The notes: generated by a model from the letters alone, not told the origin. A stretch of 8,762 nucleotides of DNA from CAYUYM01 sp964449305 (GCA_964449305.1 CAYUYM010000146.1:1-8762), one strand, 5' to 3'; positions 1 to 7,721 are shown, counted from the first letter of the stretch. Made by a program: numbers and translations.

Positions 1-19
1 CAGCGACACCTATGGGCGG

Positions 20-1144
20 ATGCCCGATGGGGGACACCCCATCGAGCTGTTCATCGCCCCCGGCCAGTACATCCAGGGGCACGGCGCGCTGTCGATGATC
101 GGCGACCATCTTGCGCTCGCGGTCGACGGGCCTGTCGGCATCCTCATCACACCAGGACGTGAACGCGCGCTCGGTGCCGGCATGCGGAGCAGTCTCGCCG
201 CGGCCGGGCTGGATGCGGAGACAACCATCTTCACCGGGGAATGCACCGATGCCGAGGTGGAGCGCATCGTCGCCTGCTTCAACGGCACGGCACAGGCGCT
301 CATCGGCGTCGGCGGCGGCAAGTGCCTCGACGCAGCACGCCTGGCCGCATACCACCTCGGGATCCCCGCGGTCATGGTGCCGACCACCGCATCAACGGAC
401 GCCCCCACCGCCGCACATTCCGTGGTGTATAACGAGCACGGTGTGTTTGATCGGGTGGAGTTCTCGAATGCCAGCCCACTGCTGGTGCTGGCCGATCTCG
501 ACATCCTTGCGCATGCCCCGCCCCGTTACCTGGTCGCCGGCATGGGGGATGCGTACTCCACGTTTTTCGAGGCACGTACCTGCATGGACAACCCCGCCGC
601 TCGCACCGCCCGCGGGGGCCGACCCACCATGGCCGCCTTCGCCATCGCGCGCCAATGCCGCGAGGTGCTGCTGGAGCATGGCGCCCGCGCGCTCAATGAG
701 CTGCGCAGCGGGGGCGCCAGAGCCTCCTTCGCCCGCGTCGTGGAGGCGAACATCCTGCTCTCCGGCATCGGCTTCGAGAGCGGCGGACTCGCCGGCGCCC
801 ATGCCGTGGCACAGGGACTCACCGTGGTCGACGATCTCCATGCCACCTGCCTGCATGGCGAGTTGGTTGCGATCGGCGTGATGACGCATCTCATCATGGA
901 ACAGTGCATGGACGAAGCGGATGAGGCTGCGCGCTTCTTCGCGACCGTCGGACTCCCGCTGCATCTCGGCCAGCTCGGCTTCGATCCCGCACAGCGCCCG
1001 GACGATTTCGACGCCATCGTCCGTTGCGCACGCGATGTCTCCTTCCTGCGCAATGAACCCTTCGAGGTGACCCACGATCTGCTCGCGGCAGCCATCCTTG
1101 AGGCATCGCGATTCGGGAAGGCAGGTTGGGCTGACAGGTTGTGA
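20..1144 (+). CDS. gldA: Glycerol dehydrogenase (iron-containing alcohol dehydrogenase superfamily)
   Basis: Predicted to catalyse NAD+-dependent oxidation of glycerol to dihydroxyacetone in the cytoplasm (374 aa; family members are usually about 365-380). Seen in the sequence: an N-terminal 'FIAPGQYIQGHGAL' strand typical of GldA, the nucleotide-binding GGGKxxD motif at residues 98-104, and the family signature PTTASTDAPTA at 121-131. The three expected metal ligands are present: Asp177 (in GMGDAYS), His261 (in GAHAV) and His279 (in LHGE). Similarity to characterised glycerol dehydrogenases runs to the C-terminus, so the gene looks intact. The ATG at 20 places the first conserved strand at residues 9-12, as in known enzymes. 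However, the frame is open to the window edge and no convincing ribosome binding site is visible, so a start upstream of the window cannot be excluded. A related polyol dehydrogenase activity is possible, since substrate specificity cannot be read from motifs alone. No operon partner is visible; the next gene has its own promoter. Confidence 0.9.
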   Translation: MPDGGHPIELFIAPGQYIQGHGALSMIGDHLALAVDGPVGILITPGRERALGAGMRSSLAAAGLDAETTIFTGECTDAEVERIVACFNGTAQALIGVGGGKCLDAARLAAYHLGIPAVMVPTTASTDAPTAAHSVVYNEHGVFDRVEFSNASPLLVLADLDILAHAPPRYLVAGMGDAYSTFFEARTCMDNPAARTARGGRPTMAAFAIARQCREVLLEHGARALNELRSGGARASFARVVEANILLSGIGFESGGLAGAHAVAQGLTVVDDLHATCLHGELVAIGVMTHLIMEQCMDEADEAARFFATVGLPLHLGQLGFDPAQRPDDFDAIVRCARDVSFLRNEPFEVTHDLLAAAILEASRFGKAGWADRL

Positions 1145-1161
1145 CAGTGTCACGATGTCAG
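1131..1161 (+). terminator. Two-tier hairpin at the gldA stop codon
   Basis: An outer perfect 6-bp stem, CTGACA (1131-1136) with TGTCAG (1156-1161), encloses an inner 5-bp stem, GTGAC (1141-1145) with GTCAC (1149-1153), and a 3-nt loop. The internal loop is asymmetric (GGTT/GA). The gldA stop codon TGA (1142-1144) lies inside the inner stem. No T-tract follows, so it is not a textbook intrinsic terminator. It may end or stabilise the gldA 3' end, or be an operator-like palindrome. The structure is seen; the role is inferred. Confidence 0.35.
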
Positions 1162-1270
1162 GGTGGACGGGTTGGTACGGAATCTGGTCCACGGGATGTG
1201 CGCACCAATGACCGTCCTCCGGGCGTCTGCGAGGGATGCAGGGGAAACGTGGAGCGGTGCACTCCAGGGT

Positions 1271-1297
1271 GTGACCGAACATGCGTCACCTCGTGAC
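1271..1297. promoter_or_regulatory. GTGAC/GTCAC half-site cluster upstream of the large gene's promoter
   Basis: GTGAC at 1271-1275, its inverted copy GTCAC at 1285-1289 and a further GTGAC at 1293-1297 lie 11-38 bases upstream of the putative -33 element at 1309. The same 5-mer pair forms the inner stem at 1141-1153. The position suits a regulator-binding site, but the half-sites are short, and the spacing (9 and 3 bases between them) does not match the usual CRP/FNR box. Weakly supported. Confidence 0.2.
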
Positions 1298-1308
1298 CCC
1301 TTCGACTC

Positions 1309-1340
1309 TTGAGCTTGTGCCTCTCCACCTGCTACATTTC
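1309..1340 (+). promoter_or_regulatory. Putative Bacteroidota-type promoter for the large surface-protein gene
   Basis: TTG at 1309-1311 is followed after 21 bases by TACATTTC (1333-1340), close to the Bacteroidota consensus TTTG-N19-21-TAnnTTTG. The same bases also read as a fair sigma70-like pair (TTGAGC, 18 bases, TACATT). It predicts a transcript start near 1346 and a leader of about 40 nt before the ATG at 1385. Base composition here is pyrimidine-rich and no Shine-Dalgarno sequence is seen, which is normal for Bacteroidota. Confidence 0.5.
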
Positions 1341-1384
1341 CCCTTCGCTGGATCAGCTCCTCCTCCCCGAACGCATCGAACCTG

Positions 1385-4300
1385 ATGAACATCCCTGCCC
1401 TCCTTGCTCTCACCCTCCTCCTTGCCACCTGCACCGCTTCCGCGCAACATGCATGGACGAGGCAACCGACCGTGCCGGCGACCATTCCACGCGTGCTCGG
1501 CATCTCCATGTTCGATTCTTCGCGTGGGGTGGCTGTCGGCGCAGCAGCGGTGACGGGGAATCCCGCACTCTCCGGCGTGCTCGTCAAGGATCCCGGGTCA
1601 CCCACGTGGGTTGCCATCGATCCGCTTCAGTTCTATCCCGATCTCCCTCCCGGATTCGCCTTCTTCTCCGCTGTCCATGCCATACCCGGCACATCGATCT
1701 GCATCATCGGCGGAAGCGTGCTCCCGGGCGGCGGGGGCGCCAGCGTGTACCGATCCGTCGACTACGGTCATACCTGGACCCGGCAGAACTCCGGCATGCC
1801 CCCCACGTTCACCATCTTCGACCTCGATTTTCGCTCAGCAACCGAGGGCATGGCTGCATGTTCGGGCAACCAACTGCGGTACACCGCGAGTGCCGGCCTC
1901 AACTGGTCCACCGGAATCCTGTTCTCCCTCCCACTCCTGGGTGACCTGCATGCCATACGGCATGTGCCGGGGACCAACGACTTCTGGGCCATCGGCGACC
2001 ACAAGGCCGTCCTCCATTTCAGCTATCCCTTCGGTGCAACACACTACTATACGGCGCAGTTTCCAGGCAACGCCAACGAATCGCTCCGTGGCGTGAGTGT
2101 GGTCGATGAGGAGCATGCCTTCTTCACCGTCGGTACCAATGTCAACCGCACCCCGTTCTCCAGCGGGCTGTTCCAGGTGCTGCCCGCCATCACGCCCACT
2201 CCCAGCACGTTGTACGGGATCTGGTTCTTCGATTCCACCAGCGGCTGGGTTGCGGGATCCTACAACGAGCTGTATCGCACCACCGATCTCGGCGCCGCAT
2301 GGCACCGGTATGCGTGCATGCCGACAGGCGGTGGCAGCGGCCTTGTGTCACGCATGACCTTTGTCGACACCGCCTGCGGCTTTGCCGTCGGGCCGTACAC
2401 AGGCTCCCCTGGCTGGATCATCCGCTATGGCGACATCGCCAATGCCGACATCAGCGCATCCGACACCCTGGTGGACTTCGGCATGCTCACCTGTGAGACC
2501 ACGGCAGATCGTCACATCATGTTCACCAACATCGGGCAGGACACACTGCACATCGCCGCCGGCGGCATCACGCTGCCCCGCGGCGTGACGCTCTCGCCAC
2601 CCAATCAACTGCCCATGTCGGTCGCCCCCGGTGCCTCCGGGTATGTCACCGTCCGCTGGACGCCCGCGGCCGGGCAGGCCGATTCGCTGCCTCCGGGATC
2701 CTTCATGATCGTGACATCCGACGATCCGAATCATCCCAGATGGCATGTCCGACTTGCAGGCAGCACGGCGGTCAGCCGCCTCCAGACATCGACCACGGTT
2801 CTCACCTTTCCGCCCACCTGTGTCGGCGCCGACGCCGGCATCACCGTTCGCTGCACCGCCCTTGGGACGCTCCCGCCTGTCGCGATGGATTGGCTCCATG
2901 ATTCCGGTGACGATGATGTCCGCCTGATCACCCCATCGCTGCCAGCCACGATCACCGGATCGGCCGACCTGGTGTTCCGCTTCCACCCTGAAGGCCCGGG
3001 CATGCGCAGCGGTGTCTACCGCCTCGTGGCCGGCCTCCCCGAATGCCCCGACACCATCGTGTTCACGTTCACCGGCATGGGGACACTCCCATCCTTCCGT
3101 GTCATCGACACGCTCGTGCATTTTGGCAGCACCTGCCCCGGCATGCCCAGGGAGCGGCAGGTCCTCGTGATCAACACCGGCCCCGATCCCCTTGTGGTGA
3201 GCTCACTCTCCCACGTGGCCGGGTCGGATCTGTTCGAACCGCTCACCATCCTCCCCGCACCGGCCATCGCCCAGGGTGACACCCTGGTGCTGCGCCTGCG
3301 CTTCGCACCGGGAGCGACAGATGTCGGCACCTTCACGGCACGGCAACTCATCACCGTGCAGGCCGGATCGAACGGGTGTACGGGCACCATGCCGCTCACG
3401 CTCGACGGCGTGAGCAACCTGGCGGACCTCCACATCGTTCCCGGGTCCGTGGATCTCGGACAGGTGCTCGTGGGGGCGCAGGACTCGGTTGTCGTCACAG
3501 TGTGGAACACCGGCACGGCGGCGATCCATCTGACAGCGTTGACGCTGGCCGGCACGCCCGCGTCCATCAGCACCTTCGGCGCTCCCATGCTGCCGATGAC
3601 GCTTGAGGCAGGCGGAAGCATCCAGTTCACGGTGCGGTACGCGCCCACCAGAACAGAGACCGTCTCCGGCCTGCTCTTCCTGCATCACGACGATCCCTGT
3701 GCGGGCAGCCTGTCGGTGCCTGTGCTCGCTGCCGGGCTGCCACCCCCGCGCTACCGTGCTGATGCCGCGCTCGACCTCGGTACACAGGTGTGCCCGGAGC
3801 CTCTGCACGAGGCGGTGATGGTGCGAAACGATGGTGAGGGACCACTGGTCATCTCCTCCTTCGCCATCACCGGTCCACAGCGCGATGCGTTCAGTGTTGT
3901 CACACCGCCACCGGTCACCGTGCTTCACGGCGATTCCGTGGCGATCGCCATCGCGTTCACCGCACTGTCAGCCGGGCCGCATGCAGCGCTTCTCACCATC
4001 CACCACAATGATCCGAGCGTGGGCTTCAGCAGCACGGTGGCACTGCGGGCACGAAGAGAGGCCACCGCCCACCGCATCGGGGGCGACACCACCACCGTCC
4101 TCGGAGGCTGCATCCTGCAGCCCACGACCCGCAGGCTGTTCGTCCACAACACGGGCGCCGTGCCCCTCACACTCGCATCCGCCACCATCACAGCCGGTGT
4201 GGCGGAGCTTGCGCTCGTGCCACTCATGCTGCCCGCCACCATCGCCGTCGGCGACTCCCTTCCGCTTGATGTCGTGTTCACCGCCACATCCACCACACCC

Positions 4301-7300
4301 ATCACCGGCGGGCTGGTGCTTCTGATGGAACCCTGTCACCAGTCCACCCTCGTGTCACTCCATGGGACGGGGGAGCGTTCGACACCGCTCGCCACACCCG
4401 GGGAGGTGGATTTCGGGACTCTTCAGACCGGAGCGACGGAGACACGGCAGGTGACGATCCGCAACATGCACGGTGCACCGATGCGGATCGCATCGATCGC
4501 CATCCTTCCGCCGGCACCCGGGCTCTCCCTGCACACACCTCCTGCGCTGCCCGTGGACCTCGCGCCCGATGCCGCCATGCCGCTTGATCTGGAATACGCA
4601 CCGTTGGAGATTGGATCCCTCTCGACCAGGTTGCGCGTCATCACCTCCCTGCCGTGCAGCGACACGCTGTTGATCGCCATCCGCGGCAACGCCACATCAT
4701 CGGGGCTCGCCCTCCATCGGAGCGACCTGCATGTGGACCTCGATCCCTGCGCCATGTCGCAGAGGTGCGACACCGTGGAGCTGGCCAACAACGCCATCAT
4801 CCCTCTGACGGTGACGGACATCAGCATCGATCGGACCGGGGGCCCGTTTCATGTCACGATCCCGGGGGCAACACCTGTGATGATCGGCCCGGGTGACCGG
4901 GTGCTCCTGACGATCTGCGTCGATCCGACATTCACCGGCGACATGCATGCCACCGTGCGCGTGACGAGCACTGATCCCATGCACCCGGTAATCGATCTGC
5001 CGATGTCGGCGCACCGGGATTCATCGCATGTGACGGCCATGCCCGACACGCTTGACTTCGGGGCACTGCCTCCGTGCATCCAGGACAGTGTGTTGCGCCT
5101 GTCCCTGTGCAACACCGGAACCATCACCGAGATCATCCGCGGGGATGCAGCACCTGCGCCATTCTTCCTGGAGCCGGACCAGCCGCTGACGCTGGCACCT
5201 GGGGAGACGCGGTCCGTGACGGTGCGCTACGCTCCGCCTGCCGGCTTCGCGCATGAGGCGACGCTGTGGGTTGCGACCGAACGATGCGGGTGGAGGATTC
5301 CTGTCGTTGTCCGGGGAACGCGCCAGGTGCGCACAGCCACGGCTTCACCGATGGAACTGGGGTACATGGGTGTCGCCGTCGGATCCAGCCAGAGCCGCTC
5401 CACCGATGTGAGGAACGTGCTCGCGACGCCGCTGCACATCGCCGCGATCGTGATCGATCCTGCGGGGCCATTCACGCCCGGGGTGAAGCCCCCCCTGACG
5501 GTGGATGCAGGACGGAGCGCTTCCATCGGCTTCCGGTTCACACCCGTGGTGCAGGGCCCGGTGAGCGCCGTCGCCTCCATCATCACCGATGCGCCGTGCA
5601 CCGACACACTCCGGATCACCCTGACCGGCACTGGCATCGACCACGGACCTGCGTTCCAAGGCACGGAGATCCGCTTCGGCGCCACCGCGCAATGCGAGGC
5701 GCCTGTGCGTACGGACACCCTGGTGAACACCGGGATCACCACCTGCACGCTCACGGCCTCCACCGTGACGGGAGTGGGGGCGTCATCGTACACGATTCTG
5801 GATCCTGTGAGCTCCGATGAAGCACTGCCAGCCGGTGCCCGGCGCGTGTTCACGATCCGCTTCGCGCCCGGGGCAGGAGTGGATGGAAATGAGACGGCGA
5901 CATTGTCGATCGCCACGACGGATGCGTTGCAGCCCGTCATCGATCTGCCGATCATCGGGCTGCGGGAGATGCAGCGGACCCCGGCGGATCGCACCGTGAC
6001 CATCGGACCGATCGCGACGGCGACAGCCACATCCGTGGTGGTGACACTCACCAACGGAGGCTCGCGGTCGGTGACGTACAACGCCGCCGAGCTCCCTCCT
6101 GGAGCGACACTGACACCGCCACTTCCGATACGCGTGCCGTCCCACGGCAGCATCGACATCCAGCTTGTGGTGCCGCCGCAGACCGCCGGCGCATTCACCG
6201 TGCGTGCCACGCTGCATGTGACGAGCCCCTGCGTGGATTCCACACGCGTCACCATCACCGGTACGGCGGTGGGGGGTGTGCAACAGACGGACGCATCGTT
6301 CGGCCTGACAGCACACTGCCTCACCCAGCGTCGGACGATCCAGTTCCACAACGGTGAAGGGGCGCCGGTCACCATCCTGTCCATCACCACCGCGGGGCCG
6401 GGTGCGGCGCGCTTCGTCATCGAGTCCCCGACGGTGTTTCCCTTCACCGTCGCCGCAGGTGCCGACGCCAGCATCACGATTGCATGGCAACCACCGACCT
6501 CACCGGGAATGGACACGGCGATGTGCGTCACCACCCTGCGTGTGAACGGCATCGAAGGCGAGGTGCGCAGCATGCTCCTTGGGGAAGGCACACCGGCGAT
6601 GCTCACCACCGCAGTCCTTCCCGTCGATGTCGGCGAGGGTGTGGTGGGCACCGCCGTGCAGACACGTGTGGTGCTGATGAACCCATCGCCCTTCACGATC
6701 CAGGTCGGCGCCATCGCCGCGGCAGCCATGGTGGTGCGGGGCAGCACACCTCCGTTGCCGGCCTCGATCCCAGCGGGAGGGACCATCATCATCGACGCCG
6801 AGTGGGTGCCCCGGGCCGCCGGGCCATGGCGGGATTCGCTGGTGGTGGTGGAAGTGGCACCCTGTGATGCACGCCTCGCGTTCGAGGTGCATGGGCGCGG
6901 TCTGCCGGCCGACGTGCTGCGGACCGACCTGTCCATCCCCGTGATCGAGGGGCATGTGGACGAGCACATCCGGATCCCCATCCGATCGACGCGCGACCTT
7001 GCGGCCGCAGGTGCGCGCAGTTGGCAGGGGGCCATACGCTTCAACCGGACGATGCTGTTCCCCCTGCACGTGGTGACGGCAAACACCCTGTCGCAGGACA
7101 TGACGGTGACGCAGAGCTATGACCACAGGACGGGGACATTGACAGTGTCCGCGACAGGTGCAGCGGTGCGGGGCGGCACGGGGTCCCTCATCGAGGTCGA
7201 GGCACTGGTGTTGCTGGGCGACGCGATCGAGTCGCCGATCCATCTGCAGCCCGGCTTCGATTTCACCTCCGGCAGTGCATCGGTGCAGACACTGGCCGAT

Positions 7301-7624
7301 GGCGTGTTCCACCTCGTGGGGTACTGCATGGGAGGCGGCTCCAGGCTGGTGCGGGTGGCCGGGGCATACGGCCTCCAGCAGAACCGCCCCAACCCGTTCA
7401 ATCCCGAGACCGAGATCGTGTACGAGCTTGCCCAGGACGGACCGACACGTCTCGCCGTGCATGATGCCCTCGGCCGCGAGGTGGCGGTGCTGGTCGACGC
7501 CATGCAGACGGCAGGGCGCCACAGTGTGCACTTCACCGCCGGCAATCTTGCGTCCGGGGTGTACCTCTACCGCCTCATCAGCGGCCCGTTTTCGGACACG
7601 CGGCGCATGGTGCTGGTTCGGTAG
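1385..7624 (+). CDS. Giant T9SS-secreted protein: YCF48-like propeller, 14 ASH/anchor-D repeats, cohesin-like domain, sorting domain
   Basis: 2079 aa. Residues 1-20 look like a signal peptide (hydrophobic core 4-15, AXA-type site TASA at about 17-20). Residues about 21-350 resemble a YCF48/BNR-type beta-propeller: Asp-box-like S/T-x-D-x-G-x-x-W motifs at 124-131 and 299-306 (degenerate at 167-174), and recurrent 'FxDxxxGxAVG' turns near 43, 149, 240, 282 and 327. Residues 353-1839 hold fourteen Ig-like repeats of about 100-110 aa of the ASH / choice-of-anchor-D type. Residues 1840-1985 are cohesin-like, and 1995-2079 are a T9SS type A sorting domain. It is therefore predicted to cross the outer membrane by T9SS and be anchored at the surface or released. 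The start is well fixed: an in-frame TGA at 1310-1312 is followed by no other ATG, GTG or TTG. The n-region has no Lys or Arg, which is unusual. No enzymatic motif was seen; an adhesive, structural or ligand-binding role is inference. The exact function is unknown. Confidence 0.93.
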   Translation: MNIPALLALTLLLATCTASAQHAWTRQPTVPATIPRVLGISMFDSSRGVAVGAAAVTGNPALSGVLVKDPGSPTWVAIDPLQFYPDLPPGFAFFSAVHAIPGTSICIIGGSVLPGGGGASVYRSVDYGHTWTRQNSGMPPTFTIFDLDFRSATEGMAACSGNQLRYTASAGLNWSTGILFSLPLLGDLHAIRHVPGTNDFWAIGDHKAVLHFSYPFGATHYYTAQFPGNANESLRGVSVVDEEHAFFTVGTNVNRTPFSSGLFQVLPAITPTPSTLYGIWFFDSTSGWVAGSYNELYRTTDLGAAWHRYACMPTGGGSGLVSRMTFVDTACGFAVGPYTGSPGWIIRYGDIANADISASDTLVDFGMLTCETTADRHIMFTNIGQDTLHIAAGGITLPRGVTLSPPNQLPMSVAPGASGYVTVRWTPAAGQADSLPPGSFMIVTSDDPNHPRWHVRLAGSTAVSRLQTSTTVLTFPPTCVGADAGITVRCTALGTLPPVAMDWLHDSGDDDVRLITPSLPATITGSADLVFRFHPEGPGMRSGVYRLVAGLPECPDTIVFTFTGMGTLPSFRVIDTLVHFGSTCPGMPRERQVLVINTGPDPLVVSSLSHVAGSDLFEPLTILPAPAIAQGDTLVLRLRFAPGATDVGTFTARQLITVQAGSNGCTGTMPLTLDGVSNLADLHIVPGSVDLGQVLVGAQDSVVVTVWNTGTAAIHLTALTLAGTPASISTFGAPMLPMTLEAGGSIQFTVRYAPTRTETVSGLLFLHHDDPCAGSLSVPVLAAGLPPPRYRADAALDLGTQVCPEPLHEAVMVRNDGEGPLVISSFAITGPQRDAFSVVTPPPVTVLHGDSVAIAIAFTALSAGPHAALLTIHHNDPSVGFSSTVALRARREATAHRIGGDTTTVLGGCILQPTTRRLFVHNTGAVPLTLASATITAGVAELALVPLMLPATIAVGDSLPLDVVFTATSTTPITGGLVLLMEPCHQSTLVSLHGTGERSTPLATPGEVDFGTLQTGATETRQVTIRNMHGAPMRIASIAILPPAPGLSLHTPPALPVDLAPDAAMPLDLEYAPLEIGSLSTRLRVITSLPCSDTLLIAIRGNATSSGLALHRSDLHVDLDPCAMSQRCDTVELANNAIIPLTVTDISIDRTGGPFHVTIPGATPVMIGPGDRVLLTICVDPTFTGDMHATVRVTSTDPMHPVIDLPMSAHRDSSHVTAMPDTLDFGALPPCIQDSVLRLSLCNTGTITEIIRGDAAPAPFFLEPDQPLTLAPGETRSVTVRYAPPAGFAHEATLWVATERCGWRIPVVVRGTRQVRTATASPMELGYMGVAVGSSQSRSTDVRNVLATPLHIAAIVIDPAGPFTPGVKPPLTVDAGRSASIGFRFTPVVQGPVSAVASIITDAPCTDTLRITLTGTGIDHGPAFQGTEIRFGATAQCEAPVRTDTLVNTGITTCTLTASTVTGVGASSYTILDPVSSDEALPAGARRVFTIRFAPGAGVDGNETATLSIATTDALQPVIDLPIIGLREMQRTPADRTVTIGPIATATATSVVVTLTNGGSRSVTYNAAELPPGATLTPPLPIRVPSHGSIDIQLVVPPQTAGAFTVRATLHVTSPCVDSTRVTITGTAVGGVQQTDASFGLTAHCLTQRRTIQFHNGEGAPVTILSITTAGPGAARFVIESPTVFPFTVAAGADASITIAWQPPTSPGMDTAMCVTTLRVNGIEGEVRSMLLGEGTPAMLTTAVLPVDVGEGVVGTAVQTRVVLMNPSPFTIQVGAIAAAAMVVRGSTPPLPASIPAGGTIIIDAEWVPRAAGPWRDSLVVVEVAPCDARLAFEVHGRGLPADVLRTDLSIPVIEGHVDEHIRIPIRSTRDLAAAGARSWQGAIRFNRTMLFPLHVVTANTLSQDMTVTQSYDHRTGTLTVSATGAAVRGGTGSLIEVEALVLLGDAIESPIHLQPGFDFTSGSASVQTLADGVFHLVGYCMGGGSRLVRVAGAYGLQQNRPNPFNPETEIVYELAQDGPTRLAVHDALGREVAVLVDAMQTAGRHSVHFTAGNLASGVYLYRLISGPFSDTRRMVLVR
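1445..2434 (+). other. YCF48/BNR-like beta-propeller domain of the large protein
   Basis: Residues about 21-350. Repeated units combine an Asp-box (SVDYGHTW at 124-131, TTDLGAAW at 299-306, degenerate TASAGLNW at 167-174) with a following 'F-D-S-x-x-G-x-A-V-G' type strand (FDSSRGVAVG at 43-52, FDSTSGWVAG at 282-291, VDTACGFAVG at 327-336). This is the pattern of YCF48/sortilin-like propellers common at the N-terminus of secreted Bacteroidota proteins. The number of blades cannot be counted safely by eye; five or more units are suggested. The ligand is unknown. Confidence 0.7.
2441..6901 (+). repeat. Fourteen tandem ASH/choice-of-anchor-D Ig-like repeats (protein level)
   Basis: Boundaries by eye in residues: 353-460, 461-566, 567-677, 678-784, 785-890, 891-996, 997-1102, 1103-1210, 1211-1312, 1313-1417, 1418-1526, 1527-1627, 1628-1735, 1736-1839. 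The usual order is a 'V-D-F/L-G' strand, a loop that is either Cys-containing or 'V-G' type, an 'NTG-x-x-PL' strand-turn, a 'PP-L-P-x-x-I-x-x-G' segment, an 'F/Y-x-P/A' strand, and a last strand of the form 'PC-x-D-T-L-x-I-x-L-x-G-T-G' or 'S-D-D-P … L-x-G'. Repeats have diverged strongly, with little DNA identity, so this is an old array rather than a recent expansion. Such domains in bacteria usually act as extended stalks or scaffolds; that role here is inference. Confidence 0.8.
6902..7339 (+). other. Cohesin-like beta-sandwich domain of the large protein
   Basis: Residues 1840-1985. The segment breaks the anchor-D pattern. It shows a run typical of cohesin-like domains in this group of bacteria: 'F-N-R-T-M-L-F-P' at 1886-1893, then 'TLSQDMTVTQSYD' (1901-1913), 'GTLTVSATG' (1917-1925), a Gly-rich turn and 'LIEVEALVLLGDA' (1935-1947). 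No dockerin is present in this protein or in the visible part of its neighbour. The domain may be a pre-sorting-domain spacer or a binding module. The family assignment is by eye and moderate in certainty. Confidence 0.5.
7367..7621 (+). other. T9SS type A C-terminal sorting domain
   Basis: Residues 1995-2079 at the extreme C-terminus. Key pieces are QNRPNPFNPETEI (1999-2011), HDALGREVAVLV (2026-2037), AGRHSVHF (2043-2050) and ASGVYLYRL (2056-2064), ending in TRRMVLVR. This matches the Por-secretion-tail/type A sorting domain, which directs transport across the outer membrane by the type IX system and is removed by the PorU sortase in characterised species. It is the strongest lineage marker in the window. 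Confidence 0.92.
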
Positions 7625-7696
7625 CAGGCGGATTTCATGCCATGACGCGGACGGGGGGGCGATGAGTTGCATGCGCATACCGGGAGGAGGAAGAGA

Positions 7697-7721
7697 CGGG
7701 TGGTGGAATGGGAACCACCCG
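7697..7721 (+). terminator. Possible terminator hairpin after the large gene
   Basis: CGGGTGGT (7697-7704) pairs perfectly with ACCACCCG (7714-7721) around a 9-nt loop, 72 bases after the TAG stop at 7622-7624. It is a strong GC-rich 8-bp stem, but no T-run follows. It may act as a 3'-end stabiliser or a terminator lacking a U-tract. The structure is seen; the function is inferred. Confidence 0.4.

Noticed and set aside
392..1282. Minus-strand open frames opposite the glycerol dehydrogenase gene
   Set aside because: They are shadows of the gldA frame, which carries all metal ligands and the nucleotide-binding motif.
1270..1290. CRP/FNR-type box (TGTGA … TCAC) upstream of the large gene
   Set aside because: The half-sites are separated by 11 bases rather than the 6 expected for this family, so only a generic half-site cluster is reported.
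1385..1444. Lipoprotein signal (Cys16 in LLATC) for the large protein
   Set aside because: The residue before the Cys is Thr, whereas a lipobox needs Gly, Ala or Ser there. An ordinary AXA cleavage site follows at about residue 20, and the C-terminal T9SS sorting domain already explains surface anchoring.
5227..7101. Long open frame on the minus strand (624 codons) opposite the large gene
   Set aside because: It is antisense to a clearly coding frame with recognisable domains. Its product is low-complexity (Thr/Ser/Arg/Pro/Val) without motifs. It is an expected by-product of high GC and of the strong codon bias of the + strand.
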